The notes: generated by a model from the letters alone, not told the origin. DNA of 64,000 nt from Arthrobacter tumbae (GCF_016907495.1 NZ_JAFBCC010000001.1:868001-932000); one strand, 5' to 3'; counted from the first letter of the stretch, positions 45,375 through 53,539 are shown. Translations and numbers: made by a program.

Positions 45375-45659
45375 ATGACTAGCTCCAACGATGAAAACAC
45401 GCCCAACCTGGACGACGTCCAGGAGCCGGATAACGAGTTCCTCCCCAACCGCATCCATCAGGGCCATGCGGGGCAGCCCGAACGCCTCGATGACGATGCC
45501 CTGGCGGCCGCAACGGAGCAGGAACGGGTCGACGCCGGGCTCATCGACTACGCACCAGGCCAGGTTCCGGACGCCACCGATCCCCTGCCGCCGGAAGCTT
45601 CCGACGAAGCAGACTTCGCACAGCGCGGGCTGAATGAGGAAAGTGACACGAGCTCCTGA
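45375..45659 (+). CDS. Small acidic hydrophilic protein
   Basis: This 94-residue protein is rich in Asp, Glu and Pro and has no hydrophobic segment. Its GLIDYAPGQVPDATDPLP stretch looks conserved, but no family can be named. GAAGGAG precedes the ATG at 45375 by 7 nt. It sits between pabB and pabC on the same strand; a link to folate synthesis is not implied by its sequence. Confidence 0.75.
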   Translation: MTSSNDENTPNLDDVQEPDNEFLPNRIHQGHAGQPERLDDDALAAATEQERVDAGLIDYAPGQVPDATDPLPPEASDEADFAQRGLNEESDTSS

Positions 45660-45671
45660 CGCTCCGGTCAC

Positions 45672-45677
45672 TATGCT
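45672..45677 (+). promoter_or_regulatory. -10 box TATGCT, leaderless-type
   Basis: TATGCT lies 6 nt before the pabC ATG at 45684. Confidence 0.6.
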
Positions 45678-45683
45678 GATCGC

Positions 45684-46538
45684 ATGAGTGTTCTGGTGTT
45701 CCTCGACTCCGCCTGTCCCGATGGCCGCATCGCTGACGCAGCACAGCCGCAGCTGATGGTCACCGACACCGGGATCACCCGGGGTGACGGCATCTTTGAG
45801 ACCATGCTCGCCGTCAACGGCGCTCCCCGGAAACTGCAGGCACACCTCGCCCGGCTGGCGACGTCCGCCGCCGCGCTGGAACTCAACGTCCCGTCGTCGG
45901 ACGCCTGGGAACGTGCCATCACCACCGCGCTTACCGAAGCCGACGACGACGGTGAACTCGTGGTCAAGCTCGTAGCCACCCGTGGCGAACCAGCCGCGGG
46001 AGCCACCGCGTGGGTCCAGGTGTCCGCCGTACCGGACGGGCTGCGCGGACAGCGGCTGTCGGTCCTCCTGCTTGACCGCGGCTACGACAGCACCGTCGCC
46101 CAGCGTGCTCCGTGGCTGCTGATGGGAGCCAAGACCCTCTCCTACGCGGTGAACATGGCGGCGGTCCGCTATGCCCGTTCGCGCGGCGCCGATGATGTCA
46201 TCTTCACCTCGTCCGACGGCAAGGTCCTCGAGGGCCCGACGTCGACCGTCCTGATCGCGCGGGTAATCGACGGGGTCAAGCACCTCATCACGCCGCAGCT
46301 GGAGAGCGGAATCCTGCCCGGCACCTCCCAGGGCGCACTGTTTACCGCTGCGAGCGAGGCTGGCTGGGAGTTGGGTTACGGTCCGCTGGTGCCACCAGAC
46401 CTGTTCGTCTCTGACGGCGTCTGGCTGATCTCGAGCGTGCGTCTGCTCGCCGAGGTCGGGTCCATCGACGGAACGCCGGTGACGGTCTCGCCGGAGCTGA
46501 CCGACGAATTGAGCGGTCTCGTGGAGTCCGTCTCCTAG
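45684..46538 (+). CDS. pabC: Aminodeoxychorismate lyase / class IV aminotransferase
   Basis: This 284-residue PLP enzyme has TDTGITRGDGIFETMLAVNG near the N-terminus, the active-site Lys in GAKTLSYAVNMAAVRYA and the PLP-phosphate region EGPTSTVLIA. With pabB 400 nt upstream, the likely job is release of pyruvate from aminodeoxychorismate to give p-aminobenzoate; a branched-chain or D-amino-acid transaminase role cannot be excluded. Promoter leaderless-type. Confidence 0.87.
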   Translation: MSVLVFLDSACPDGRIADAAQPQLMVTDTGITRGDGIFETMLAVNGAPRKLQAHLARLATSAAALELNVPSSDAWERAITTALTEADDDGELVVKLVATRGEPAAGATAWVQVSAVPDGLRGQRLSVLLLDRGYDSTVAQRAPWLLMGAKTLSYAVNMAAVRYARSRGADDVIFTSSDGKVLEGPTSTVLIARVIDGVKHLITPQLESGILPGTSQGALFTAASEAGWELGYGPLVPPDLFVSDGVWLISSVRLLAEVGSIDGTPVTVSPELTDELSGLVESVS

Positions 46539-46616
46539 CTCGACCGCAAACGCGCCGGCCTCCCAGTTCGACCGCAAACGCGCCTGTTTCCCAGCTCGAC
46601 GGCAAACGCGCCGGGA
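46533..46616. repeat. Three 28-bp tandem repeats
   Basis: Units at 46533-46560, 46561-46588 and 46589-46616 share CTCGACCGCAAACGCGCC (or TTCGACC/CTCGACG variants). The first overlaps the pabC stop. They are too short and too few for a CRISPR array. Confidence 0.88.
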
Positions 46617-46626
46617 ATCGGCAGGA

Positions 46627-46646
46627 TCGTGGGGACGTCCCCACGA
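46627..46646. repeat. 20-bp perfect palindrome
   Basis: Arms TCGTGGGGAC and GTCCCCACGA have no spacer. It may be an operator or the stem of a 3' hairpin. Confidence 0.85.
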
Positions 46647-46703
46647 ATCTGGCACGCACCGGCACCTTTGGCCCACGAACCTGCCACGCACCGGCACCTT
46701 TGG
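46640..46703. repeat. Two 32-bp tandem repeats
   Basis: Units 46640-46671 and 46672-46703 share CACGCACCGGCACCTTTGG and differ at two positions. A partial third copy (CCCA) follows. Confidence 0.88.
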
Positions 46704-46790
46704 CCCATGCCCGCAGCTCAGAGCGCCGCAGGCGTTACCGCACGTTACGGCCCAGCGTGGCAGCCGTACCATCGCCGGTGCTACGTTCAT

Positions 46791-46893
46791 TCCGGAGTAA
46801 CGAGCGCCAGTGCCAAGCCCTGACTTGCTGGCCGGCAACCCTCTTTCACGGCGGGGTGCCTCAGGTGACTACTCGGCACAACGATCAGGTTCC
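46791..46893 (+). promoter_or_regulatory. SAM riboswitch, SAM-IV (SAM-I/IV) type
   Basis: The core GCTGGCCGGCAACCC and GGGGTGCC, then TCAGGTGACTACTC, matches the SAM-I/SAM-IV clan. P1 pairs GGAGTA (46794-46799) with TACTCGG (46870-46876), a P2 stem GCCAG/CTGGC encloses loop CCTGA (46819-46823), which can pair with TCAGG (46861-46865) as the pseudoknot. The lack of the extra SAM-I stem and the actinobacterial host suggest SAM-IV. It precedes a rhodanese and a homoserine sulfhydrylase. Confidence 0.9.
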
Positions 46894-46927
46894 ATGATCA
46901 CCAGCGTGCACAGCGTGAGGAGACACA

Positions 46928-47419
46928 GTGACATCGCATTCCACCCCCCATTCCCGGACACAGTCCCGGCCCGTCGGCGGTTACGCCGGCGACATCACTC
47001 CCCGTGATGCCGTTGAGCGCGTCAGCAAGGGCGCCGTACTCGTGGATGTGCGCACGGTTGAGGAGTGGCAGGCAGTCGGCGTCCCCGACCTCACCGACGC
47101 CGGGACCGTACCTCTCTTCCTCGAGTGGAACCGCTCCGACGGCACCCGCAACGTCTCTTTCCTCAACCAGCTGAACGGCCTCAAGGGCCGTGAGCTGCTT
47201 TTCCTGTGCCGCTCGGGCGTCCGCTCCGTGGCCGCAGCGCAGAACGCAACCGCTGCCGGTCACACTGCGTACAACGTGCTGCACGGCTTCGAGGCCGACG
47301 GCGGCTGGCGCTCCAGCGGCCTGGCCACCACAGTGCATACCGAAACCACGCATTCAGAGACCACAGGACCGACCGGCGCTGCCCTGCCGGCAGCGGACCG
47401 TGACGACGCCGGTGAGTGA
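46928..47419 (+). CDS. Rhodanese-like sulfurtransferase
   Basis: This 163-residue protein has one rhodanese domain with the active-site loop CRSGVRS, Cys as nucleophile, DVRTVEEW in the first half and a C-terminal Thr/Pro-rich tail. The GTG start has GAGGAG 6 nt upstream. It lies directly behind the SAM riboswitch and overlaps the MetZ-like gene, so it is probably part of sulfur delivery to homocysteine. Confidence 0.93.
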   Translation: MTSHSTPHSRTQSRPVGGYAGDITPRDAVERVSKGAVLVDVRTVEEWQAVGVPDLTDAGTVPLFLEWNRSDGTRNVSFLNQLNGLKGRELLFLCRSGVRSVAAAQNATAAGHTAYNVLHGFEADGGWRSSGLATTVHTETTHSETTGPTGAALPAADRDDAGE

Positions 47420-48716
47420 GCCCGCGCCCGTGAGTGAGCCCGCGCCGTCGTCGTTCTCTCCGGCGGCGAGCCGTGAGCCCGTCGCCGGCAACGGCGGCTA
47501 CCCCCGGATCCAACGCCCGGACGACGACGTCGCCGCCTGGTCCTCCGACACCCTTGCGGTGCGTGGCGGGCTGGCACGGTCCAACTTCGAGGAGACGTCC
47601 GAGGCACTCTTTCTGAACTCGGGCTTCGTGTATTCCTCCGCTGCGGCGGCGGAGGCGGCCTTCACCGGCGAGGTGGACCGGTTTGTGTACTCCCGGTACG
47701 GGAACCCGACTGTCGCCATGTTCCAGGAACGACTCCGCCTGCTCGAGGGAGCGGAGGCGTGTTTCGCCACCGCCAGCGGCATGTCCGCCGTCTTCACCGC
47801 ACTCGGTGCACTCCTCGCGGCCGGTGACCGGGTAGTTGCCTCCCGCAGCCTGTTCGGCTCCTGCTTTGTCATCCTGAACGAGGTCCTGCCCCGCTGGGGC
47901 GTGGAGACAGTCTTCGTGGACGGCTGGGACCTGAGCCAGTGGGAGGAAGCGCTGAGCGTTCCCACCACCGCGGTGTTCTTCGAATCGCCGTCCAATCCCA
48001 TGCAGGAGATCGTCGACATCCGGGCGGTCGTCGAGCTCGGCCATGCCGCCGGGGCGCAGGTCGTCGTCGACAATGTCTTCGCCACACCGCTGCTGCAGCG
48101 GTGTACGGAACTGGGTGCCGACGTCGTCGTCTATTCCGGCACCAAACACATGGATGGGCAGGGGCGGGTGCTGGGCGGCGCAATCCTCGGCCGCAGGAAC
48201 TTCATCGAGGGTCCAGTGAAGGCGCTCATGCGCCACACCGGGCCAGCGCTGTCCTCATTCAATGCATGGACCCTGCTCAAGGGACTGGAAACGCTTTCGC
48301 TGCGGGTCAACCACTCCTCGTCCTCGGCGCTGACCCTGGCCCGCTGGCTGGAAACCCAACCGGCAGTAAACTGGGTGCGCTACCCGCTGCTCGAATCCCA
48401 CCCGCAGTTTGATCTCGCTGCCGCCCAGATGACAGCAGGCGGCACCGTGGTGACGTTTGAACTGGACGCACCCGAGGGGAAGGCGAAGGAGCGCGCCTTC
48501 GCGCTGCTCGATGCGCTGAGCATCATCGATATCTCCAATAACCTGGGCGATTCGAAGACGCTGATCACCCACCCGGCCACCACCACGCACCGTGCGATGG
48601 GTCCCGGAGGGCGCGCGGCGATCGGCTTGTCCGACGGCGTGATCCGGCTCTCGGTGGGCCTTGAGGACGTGACCGATCTGCAGACGGACCTCGCACGGGC
48701 GCTCGCCTCCGCCTGA
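47400..48716 (+). CDS. metZ: O-succinyl- or O-acetylhomoserine sulfhydrylase (MetZ-like)
   Basis: This PLP enzyme of about 438 residues has the Cys/Met-metabolism fold: SRYGNPTVAMFQERL, SGMSAVF, VVDNVFATPLLQ and the PLP lysine in VVYSGTKHMDGQG. It should make homocysteine from activated homoserine and sulfide. The start is uncertain: GTGs at 47400, 47412 and 47430 are in frame, the last two within an 18-bp tandem repeat. It overlaps the rhodanese stop and is in the SAM-riboswitch transcript. Confidence 0.93.
   Translation: MTTPVSEPAPVSEPAPSSFSPAASREPVAGNGGYPRIQRPDDDVAAWSSDTLAVRGGLARSNFEETSEALFLNSGFVYSSAAAAEAAFTGEVDRFVYSRYGNPTVAMFQERLRLLEGAEACFATASGMSAVFTALGALLAAGDRVVASRSLFGSCFVILNEVLPRWGVETVFVDGWDLSQWEEALSVPTTAVFFESPSNPMQEIVDIRAVVELGHAAGAQVVVDNVFATPLLQRCTELGADVVVYSGTKHMDGQGRVLGGAILGRRNFIEGPVKALMRHTGPALSSFNAWTLLKGLETLSLRVNHSSSSALTLARWLETQPAVNWVRYPLLESHPQFDLAAAQMTAGGTVVTFELDAPEGKAKERAFALLDALSIIDISNNLGDSKTLITHPATTTHRAMGPGGRAAIGLSDGVIRLSVGLEDVTDLQTDLARALASA
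47412..47447 (+). repeat. 18-bp tandem repeat at the metZ start
   Basis: Two copies of GTGAGTGAGCCCGCGCC(C/G) encode VSEPAP twice and overlap the rhodanese stop codon. Each copy starts with a GTG that could serve as a start codon. Confidence 0.85.
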
Positions 48717-48848
48717 AGCTGTGACTCACCTGTGAGTTCGTCCGCAGATTGAACCATCAGGGGTGGTTCGTGCGTCTTTCCAGCAGAGGGGTCGAGTGGC
48801 CACTCCCATCCCCCGGGTGTCCAGGGGGTGTTTACGGGAGGAATCAAC

Positions 48849-49415
48849 ATGAGTAAAGCAATGCGTGTCCTGTTCGCCGTCATCGCTGTTTGCCTGTTGG
48901 CGCTGACCGGCTGTGGCGGCTCCACCTCGACCGAGACTGAGACCGACGCCCCAGCCGCAGAAACCACTGCAGCAGCAGAACCGACCAGCGCGGAACCCAC
49001 GGAGGCGGAGACAACCGCGGCTTCGGAGGAACCATCCGGCGAGGCAGCGGCCGGCGGAACCGTCGGCACCCCGCTCGGTGTCGCGGAATCCGAGCTGGGT
49101 GAGATCGTCGTCGACGCCGAGGGCATGGTGGTTTACTACTTCACCAATGACGAACCAGACTCCGGAGTGAGCGCCTGTGAGGGCGGCTGCCTTGAAGCCT
49201 GGCCGCCGGTGCTCAGCGACAGCGAGACCCCTGAAGTGGAAGGCGTTACGGGCGAAGTGGGCACCATCGAAACACCCGACGGAGATCTGCAGATCACGAT
49301 CAACGGCATGCCGATCTACTACTTCGCCGAAGATGAGGCTCCGGGCGACACCAACGGCCAGGGCGCCAACGAGGTGTGGTACGTCGTGGCACCGGACGGC
49401 ACGATGATCCAGTAA
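48849..49415 (+). CDS. Lipoprotein with secreted-repeat (PF03640/COG4315) domain
   Basis: This 188-residue protein has a signal peptide with lipobox LTGC (Cys22), a Thr/Glu/Ala-rich linker (25-75), and two copies of the repeat (GEIVVDAEGMVVYYFTNDE and GDLQITINGMPIYYFAEDE) joined by a CEGGCLEAWPP segment. Members are surface proteins of unknown role. GGGAGGAA precedes the ATG at 48849. It converges on the ECF sigma gene, 13 nt away. Confidence 0.92.
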   Translation: MSKAMRVLFAVIAVCLLALTGCGGSTSTETETDAPAAETTAAAEPTSAEPTEAETTAASEEPSGEAAAGGTVGTPLGVAESELGEIVVDAEGMVVYYFTNDEPDSGVSACEGGCLEAWPPVLSDSETPEVEGVTGEVGTIETPDGDLQITINGMPIYYFAEDEAPGDTNGQGANEVWYVVAPDGTMIQ

Positions 49416-49428
49416 GGTGACGGCCGGG

Positions 49429-49941
49429 CTAACCGCTTGAGGCCACGTCCCGGGCAAGCAGCGCGCTCTTGAGGGAGCGCAACGCGTAGTGCAGGCGGGA
49501 TTTCACGGTTCCCTCCGGTATGGAAAGGGCCCGTGAGATCTCCGCCGCTGTCTCCCCGCGGAAGTAGAAGTGGAGTACCACGTCGCGGTGTTCGGGCGAG
49601 AGTTCGTTCAGCGCATCGGTCAGCAGCCAGGACGTCAGGAGCTGCTCCACCTCGTCATCGGAAGGAGTATCCGGAACCTCGTCCACATCGAACTCGTGGC
49701 GGCGGAAGCCGCTGCGGAACGAGTCCACGAGGATGTTCCGGGCAACAACGAAGAGCCAGGCGCGGATCTCGAGCTCGCTGTGACCCCGCATGACCGGATG
49801 CTCCCAGGCCCGCAGCAGGGTCAGCTGGACCACCTCGTCAGCCAGGAAGGCGTCCGCTGTCAGGCGGCGGACGAAGCGCCGCAGCGGGCGCAGGTGGTTA
49901 TCCCTAATGACACCCAGCCAGTCAGCCTGTCCATCGGCCAT
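49429..49941 (-). CDS. ECF-type RNA polymerase sigma factor
   Basis: This 170-residue factor has sigma region 2 (LRRFVRRLTADAFLADEVVQLTLLRAWEH, ARNILVDSFR) and region 4 (LSPEHRDVVLHFYFRGETAAEISRALSIPEGTVKSRLHYALRSLKSAL). No anti-sigma gene is adjacent. The start at 49941 is preferred because GGGGAA lies 5 nt upstream. The convergent lipoprotein gene next door may or may not be in its regulon. Confidence 0.93.
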   Translation of the reverse strand: MADGQADWLGVIRDNHLRPLRRFVRRLTADAFLADEVVQLTLLRAWEHPVMRGHSELEIRAWLFVVARNILVDSFRSGFRRHEFDVDEVPDTPSDDEVEQLLTSWLLTDALNELSPEHRDVVLHFYFRGETAAEISRALSIPEGTVKSRLHYALRSLKSALLARDVASSG

Positions 49942-50060
49942 GTTCGTTCCCCACATTCGACATCACACCGCAGTACCTACCCATTGAGACGATGCGACGT
50001 TGGGAAAAGCCTGCGGCTTCCTTCATGATGCACCCCGGAACGCCTTCCGAACAGGGTCGC

Positions 50061-50858
50061 CTAGCCGAGAATGAAGTTCCAGGTGCCGGCGAAGACCGCC
50101 GCGGTCACGGCGAGCGCTGCGATCAGCACGCCCACCAGCACGACGACGACGTCCACCCGGCTGAAGGTGCTTTCCCTGGCCCAGGTGCGCGGACCGGCTC
50201 CGAAACCGCGTGCCTCCATGGCCACGGCCAGGCGGGTGGCCCTGCGGATGGCCTGGACCATGAGTCCGAACGCCTGCCCGAGAAAATGACCGAACCGTGC
50301 GGCCGGATTCCCCTCATGCCCCACGCCGCGGGCGTGCCTGGCGAGGCCAAGCGTCCGCCACTCGTCGAACAGCAGGCCGACCAGCCGCATCCCTGCGAGT
50401 GCTCCCAGCACAAACCGGTGCGGCGCCTTCAGCCGCTGCGCCAGCGCGTCGGCAAGGTCCGTCGGGTCAGTGGTGGTCAGCAGGAACAGTCCGGGAAGCG
50501 CGATCGCGAGCCCACGCAGCCCGATCGCGAGCCCGGCGTTGACTGAATCTTCCGTGAAGAGAACCGGGCCGAACTCAAGAAGAACCCGGCCGGTCTTTTC
50601 CGCCAGCAGCGCGGTGCCGTACGCGGCGACGACCGCCGCGACGACAAACGGCCACGTCCTCAGGAACAGCCTCCGCACGCTGATGCCGAGCAACGGGAGC
50701 AGCAGCAGTTCACTTCCAAGCACGACGCCGGCACTCACCCAGTCGACACTGAGCATGACGACGACGGTGATCACCAGAGCGGCAAAAAGTTTCGAGAGCG
50801 GGTTGGCCCTCGGAAGCACCTTCCCGGTGATTGCCGGGTTCACCACGTCAATGCTCAC
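50061..50858 (-). CDS. ykoC: ECF transporter transmembrane (T) component
   Basis: This 265-residue membrane protein has about six helices and the coupling motif ARHARGVGHE-like with AMEARGFGAG, typical of EcfT/CbiQ. It couples the ATPases to the substrate-binding YkoE. It overlaps the ATPase gene by 4 nt (GTGA). With YkoE and the fused ATPase it forms an importer for hydroxymethylpyrimidine or thiamine, supported by the TPP riboswitch upstream. Confidence 0.92.
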   Translation of the reverse strand: MSIDVVNPAITGKVLPRANPLSKLFAALVITVVVMLSVDWVSAGVVLGSELLLLPLLGISVRRLFLRTWPFVVAAVVAAYGTALLAEKTGRVLLEFGPVLFTEDSVNAGLAIGLRGLAIALPGLFLLTTTDPTDLADALAQRLKAPHRFVLGALAGMRLVGLLFDEWRTLGLARHARGVGHEGNPAARFGHFLGQAFGLMVQAIRRATRLAVAMEARGFGAGPRTWARESTFSRVDVVVVLVGVLIAALAVTAAVFAGTWNFILG

Positions 50859-52348
50859 GCCGCAGCCTCCAGCGTTGCGGACGCGCCGTCAACGGCCACC
50901 ACACAACTTCCGAGCGCCGCGGTGTAGTCACGGTCATGGGTAACGGAGACCACGCAGGTTCCCGCGTGGATGAGTTCGGCGAGCAGGGTCACCAGCTCGG
51001 CCCAGGTGTTGGCGTCCTGACCGAAGGTGGGCTCATCGAGGATAAGGATGTCCGGGTTGGTGGCAAGCATCGTCGCAACGGACAGCCGTCGCTTTTCGCC
51101 GCCGGACAGCGTGAACGGATTCGCTTTCAGCAGCCCCGTGAGCCGGAGCCGCTCAGCAATGGGATAGATCCGCCGTCGTACTTCTTCCTCCGTGAGCCTG
51201 GCCACCCGCCGCGGGCCGAACTCCAGTTCCTCACGAACGGAGTTGGTCAGGAACTGGTGTTCGGGCTCCTGGAAGACCGTACCGATCCGGCTGACCAGAT
51301 CGGCGGACTTCCACTCGAATGGTTTGGCCCCCGCTCCGCGGGCGAGCGGATCCAGGGCTGAGAGTTCACCTTTGCGGGGGCGGAGCAACCCGGCGAGGGT
51401 GAGCGCGAGCGTGGATTTTCCGGCACCGTTCGGACCCAACACGCTGACTGCTTCCGCCTGTTGCAGGGTGAGGTCGACGCCGCTGAGAACCGCCGGCCCG
51501 CGCTTGGTGCGCGCGACGGATAGCCCGGACGCCTGCAGCAGGTCCGTTCCGGAGCCGGTACGTACCGTTGGGGTCTCCGGCCGGTAACCCGGCACCCAGA
51601 CCCCTGCCTCAACGAGCCTGGCGCGTGTGGCCTCGTGCCGGAGCACTGCAGCCGGTTCCCCGTCAGCGAGGATGCCGCCGTCGGAATCGAGCACCACTAC
51701 CCGGTCCACCACGTCAGCCCAGACCTCCACCCGGTGCTCCACCACAACGAGCGTCGCGGAGGTTCGGTTGAGTACGCGGACAACGGCATCGCGCACATCC
51801 AACACCCCGGCGGGGTCCAGGTTGGCGGTCGGCTCATCGAGGAGCATCAACCCGGGTTGCATCGCGAGGACTGCCGCAAGCGCGAGCCGCTGCTTCTGGC
51901 CGCCGGAGAGCGCGGTGGTGGAGTGGTTCAGTGGGACATCCAGGCCGACGTCGTCCAGCGACTGACGCACGCGTGGCCAGATGTCTTTCCGTGGCACTGC
52001 CAGATTTTCGGCTCCGAACGCCACTTCGTCACCGACCCGGGCGAGCACCAGTTGGCTGTCCGGGTCCTGAAGGACCAGCCCGGACCGGCCGCGTGCAGCA
52101 GCCGGCCTGACGCCGTCGATAGTAAGTTCGCCGGTCTGCTCGCCCTCGTCCTGATCGCCCAGGACCCCGGCAAGTCCGTGCAGAAGCGTGGACTTGCCGG
52201 CACCGGACGCGCCGAGGAGAAGGACGCGCTGCCCGGCCTCGATCGTCAGGTGGATATCGCGGACTGCCCAGCGTGTCCGGCCGGGGTGACGCCATCCCCA
52301 ACCCCTTGCGGTGATCGACGCCGGGGCGGGCGCCGCCGTGGGTGCCAT
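50855..52348 (-). CDS. ykoD: ECF transporter ATPase with two fused nucleotide-binding domains
   Basis: This 497-residue protein has two complete ABC domains. Domain 1 has Walker A GASGAGKST, signature ALSGGQKQRLAL and Walker B LMLLDEPTANLD. Domain 2 has GPNGAGKST, TLSGGEKRRLSV and ILILDEPTFGQD. It powers the importer. The start at 52348 is 1 nt past the ykoE stop; a longer frame reaches 52393 but overlaps ykoE. Confidence 0.94.
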   Translation of the reverse strand: MAPTAAPAPASITARGWGWRHPGRTRWAVRDIHLTIEAGQRVLLLGASGAGKSTLLHGLAGVLGDQDEGEQTGELTIDGVRPAAARGRSGLVLQDPDSQLVLARVGDEVAFGAENLAVPRKDIWPRVRQSLDDVGLDVPLNHSTTALSGGQKQRLALAAVLAMQPGLMLLDEPTANLDPAGVLDVRDAVVRVLNRTSATLVVVEHRVEVWADVVDRVVVLDSDGGILADGEPAAVLRHEATRARLVEAGVWVPGYRPETPTVRTGSGTDLLQASGLSVARTKRGPAVLSGVDLTLQQAEAVSVLGPNGAGKSTLALTLAGLLRPRKGELSALDPLARGAGAKPFEWKSADLVSRIGTVFQEPEHQFLTNSVREELEFGPRRVARLTEEEVRRRIYPIAERLRLTGLLKANPFTLSGGEKRRLSVATMLATNPDILILDEPTFGQDANTWAELVTLLAELIHAGTCVVSVTHDRDYTAALGSCVVAVDGASATLEAAA

Positions 52349-52349
52349 G

Positions 52350-52961
52350 CTAGACGTCTGCCGTGCGGCCCGCGGCGAAGGCTGACAGGGCACCGGTCTT
52401 CGCGAGCCCCCGGGTGGCGAGCCACGGCAGCAGACCCGCGAGCACTACGCCGGAGATGGCGGCGAAGACTCCATACATCAGCTTGTACTCAAGAGCCCAT
52501 TCGACGTTGTACATGATGTTTTCGCTGATGGCGAGGGCAAGTCCGGCGCCCAGTCCCGCGAGGAGCGCCACCCCGATATTCCACCGCCGATAAAGGAAAA
52601 GTGCGAAGATCAGTTCAGCGCCAAGGCCCTGAACCAGGCCGGAGAGCAGCACCGCCATACCGAACTGGGTTCCGATCAGCGCCGACACAGCGGCCGCGAG
52701 CACCTCGCAGTAGATGGCAGCGCCGGGCTTGCGGATGATGAGTCCGCCCAGCACCCCGGCGATGAGCCAGCCGCCTGAGTACAGCCCGGCGAGAGGCGGG
52801 AATGCAGCTGTCACCGCGGCAATGCCGCTGTAACCGGCAGACCAGGCGAAGAAGATGACGCCCACGGCCACCGCGATGACTGAGGCGACCACGATATCGA
52901 CGACACGCCACTCATAGCGGCGCCGGGATTGGGACGGTGTAACGCTCTGTGTTGCAGTCAT
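52350..52961 (-). CDS. ykoE: ECF transporter substrate-binding (S) component YkoE
   Basis: This 203-residue protein has about six helices and the hallmark WRVVDIVVASVIAVAVGVIFFAWS with GLYSGGWLIAGVLGGLIIRKPGA, as in YkoE. It binds thiamine or its hydroxymethylpyrimidine precursor outside the cell. AGGAGG precedes the ATG by 9 nt, inside a hairpin partnered by CCTCCT. A TPP riboswitch lies upstream. Confidence 0.93.
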   Translation of the reverse strand: MTATQSVTPSQSRRRYEWRVVDIVVASVIAVAVGVIFFAWSAGYSGIAAVTAAFPPLAGLYSGGWLIAGVLGGLIIRKPGAAIYCEVLAAAVSALIGTQFGMAVLLSGLVQGLGAELIFALFLYRRWNIGVALLAGLGAGLALAISENIMYNVEWALEYKLMYGVFAAISGVVLAGLLPWLATRGLAKTGALSAFAAGRTADV

Positions 52962-52971
52962 GATTGTTGAT

Positions 52972-52989
52972 CCTCCTGGGTACAGGAGG
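52972..52989 (-). promoter_or_regulatory. Shine-Dalgarno-sequestering hairpin (riboswitch platform)
   Basis: On the minus strand CCTCCT, a 6-nt loop GTACCC and AGGAGG form a perfect 6-bp hairpin. The AGGAGG is the ribosome site of ykoE. Confidence 0.82.
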
Positions 52990-53033
52990 GGGAGGCCTTC
53001 CGGCAAGACGCCGTGAAGCCTCGAGAACTCGAC

Positions 53034-53122
53034 TCCCTTCGCCGGTACTAGCCGGATCAGGTTCGAGGGTCTGCGGTGATCCGCACTCTCAGCGCCCACC
53101 ACCTGCGTGGCTGCGCTCCCCT
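53034..53122 (-). promoter_or_regulatory. TPP riboswitch (THI element)
   Basis: On the minus strand the conserved GGGAGC, then CTGAGAG, then ACCCTCGAACCTGATC and GCTAGTACCGGCG are all present in the right order. It lies about 75 nt before ykoE and should turn off the importer when thiamine pyrophosphate is plentiful. Confidence 0.97.
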
Positions 53123-53278
53123 GTCGTTGTTTGAGCGATACCAACTCTACACCGGAAGCCGTGCTACGCCGTCGTCGTCGTTGCGGTCATGCAGCGGCCG
53201 GTGACCCACCGGGTCCTCCAAGGATCGCCTCGATAACGCTAGGCTGGGAGGAAAGCTAAGCCGACTGAAAGAGGCACC

Positions 53279-53539
53279 ATGAACGCGATCTTCAAACTGA
53301 TGGGCGTTGGACTGGGCATTGGGGCGGGCCTCATAGGCACGCAGCTGGTGGACTTCATCTGGAAGCGGGTCACCGGAAACGAGCCTCCGAAGGACGTGGA
53401 GGGCCTTGAGAACACGCTTCGGTCAGCGCTGATCTTCGCCATTATCTCGGGCAGTGTCAGCACCACCATCCGCGTGCTCACCAACCGCACCACCCAGCGG
53501 GCCATTCACCGCTACGAGCGCACGCGTCACCTCACCTAG
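53279..53539 (+). CDS. DUF4235 small membrane protein
   Basis: This 86-residue protein has an N-terminal helix (IFKLMGVGLGIGAGLIGTQLVD), WKRVTGNEPP and a second helix (LRSALIFAIISGSVSTTIRVLTNR), the hallmarks of DUF4235. AGAGG precedes the ATG. The family is spread through Actinobacteria and its function is unknown. Confidence 0.9.
   Translation: MNAIFKLMGVGLGIGAGLIGTQLVDFIWKRVTGNEPPKDVEGLENTLRSALIFAIISGSVSTTIRVLTNRTTQRAIHRYERTRHLT

Larger units (their letters stand above)
46539..46927. other. 389-bp gap with repeats, palindrome and SAM riboswitch
   Basis: The gap holds the 28-bp triple repeat, a 20-bp perfect palindrome, a 32-bp double repeat and the SAM riboswitch, in that order. No gene was found; a 37-codon frame from the ATG at 46894 lacks support. 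Confidence 0.7.
52962..53278. other. 317-bp gap with the TPP riboswitch
   Basis: It holds the riboswitch, its expression platform and the promoter region of ykoE on the minus strand, then the short promoter region of the DUF4235 gene on the plus strand. No other gene is visible. Confidence 0.7.

Noticed and set aside
46533..46703. CRISPR-like repeats
   Set aside because: The units are directly adjacent with no spacers, number only two or three, and no cas gene is present.
44985..46838. Minus-strand frame of about 620 codons across pabB, pabC and the repeats
   Set aside because: It spans coding and non-coding DNA alike and has shadow-like composition.
46894..47007. Short upstream frame after the SAM riboswitch, starting at ATG 46894
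   Set aside because: It overlaps the rhodanese start in another frame, has no ribosome site and lacks a cysteine or methionine run that would suggest an attenuator peptide.
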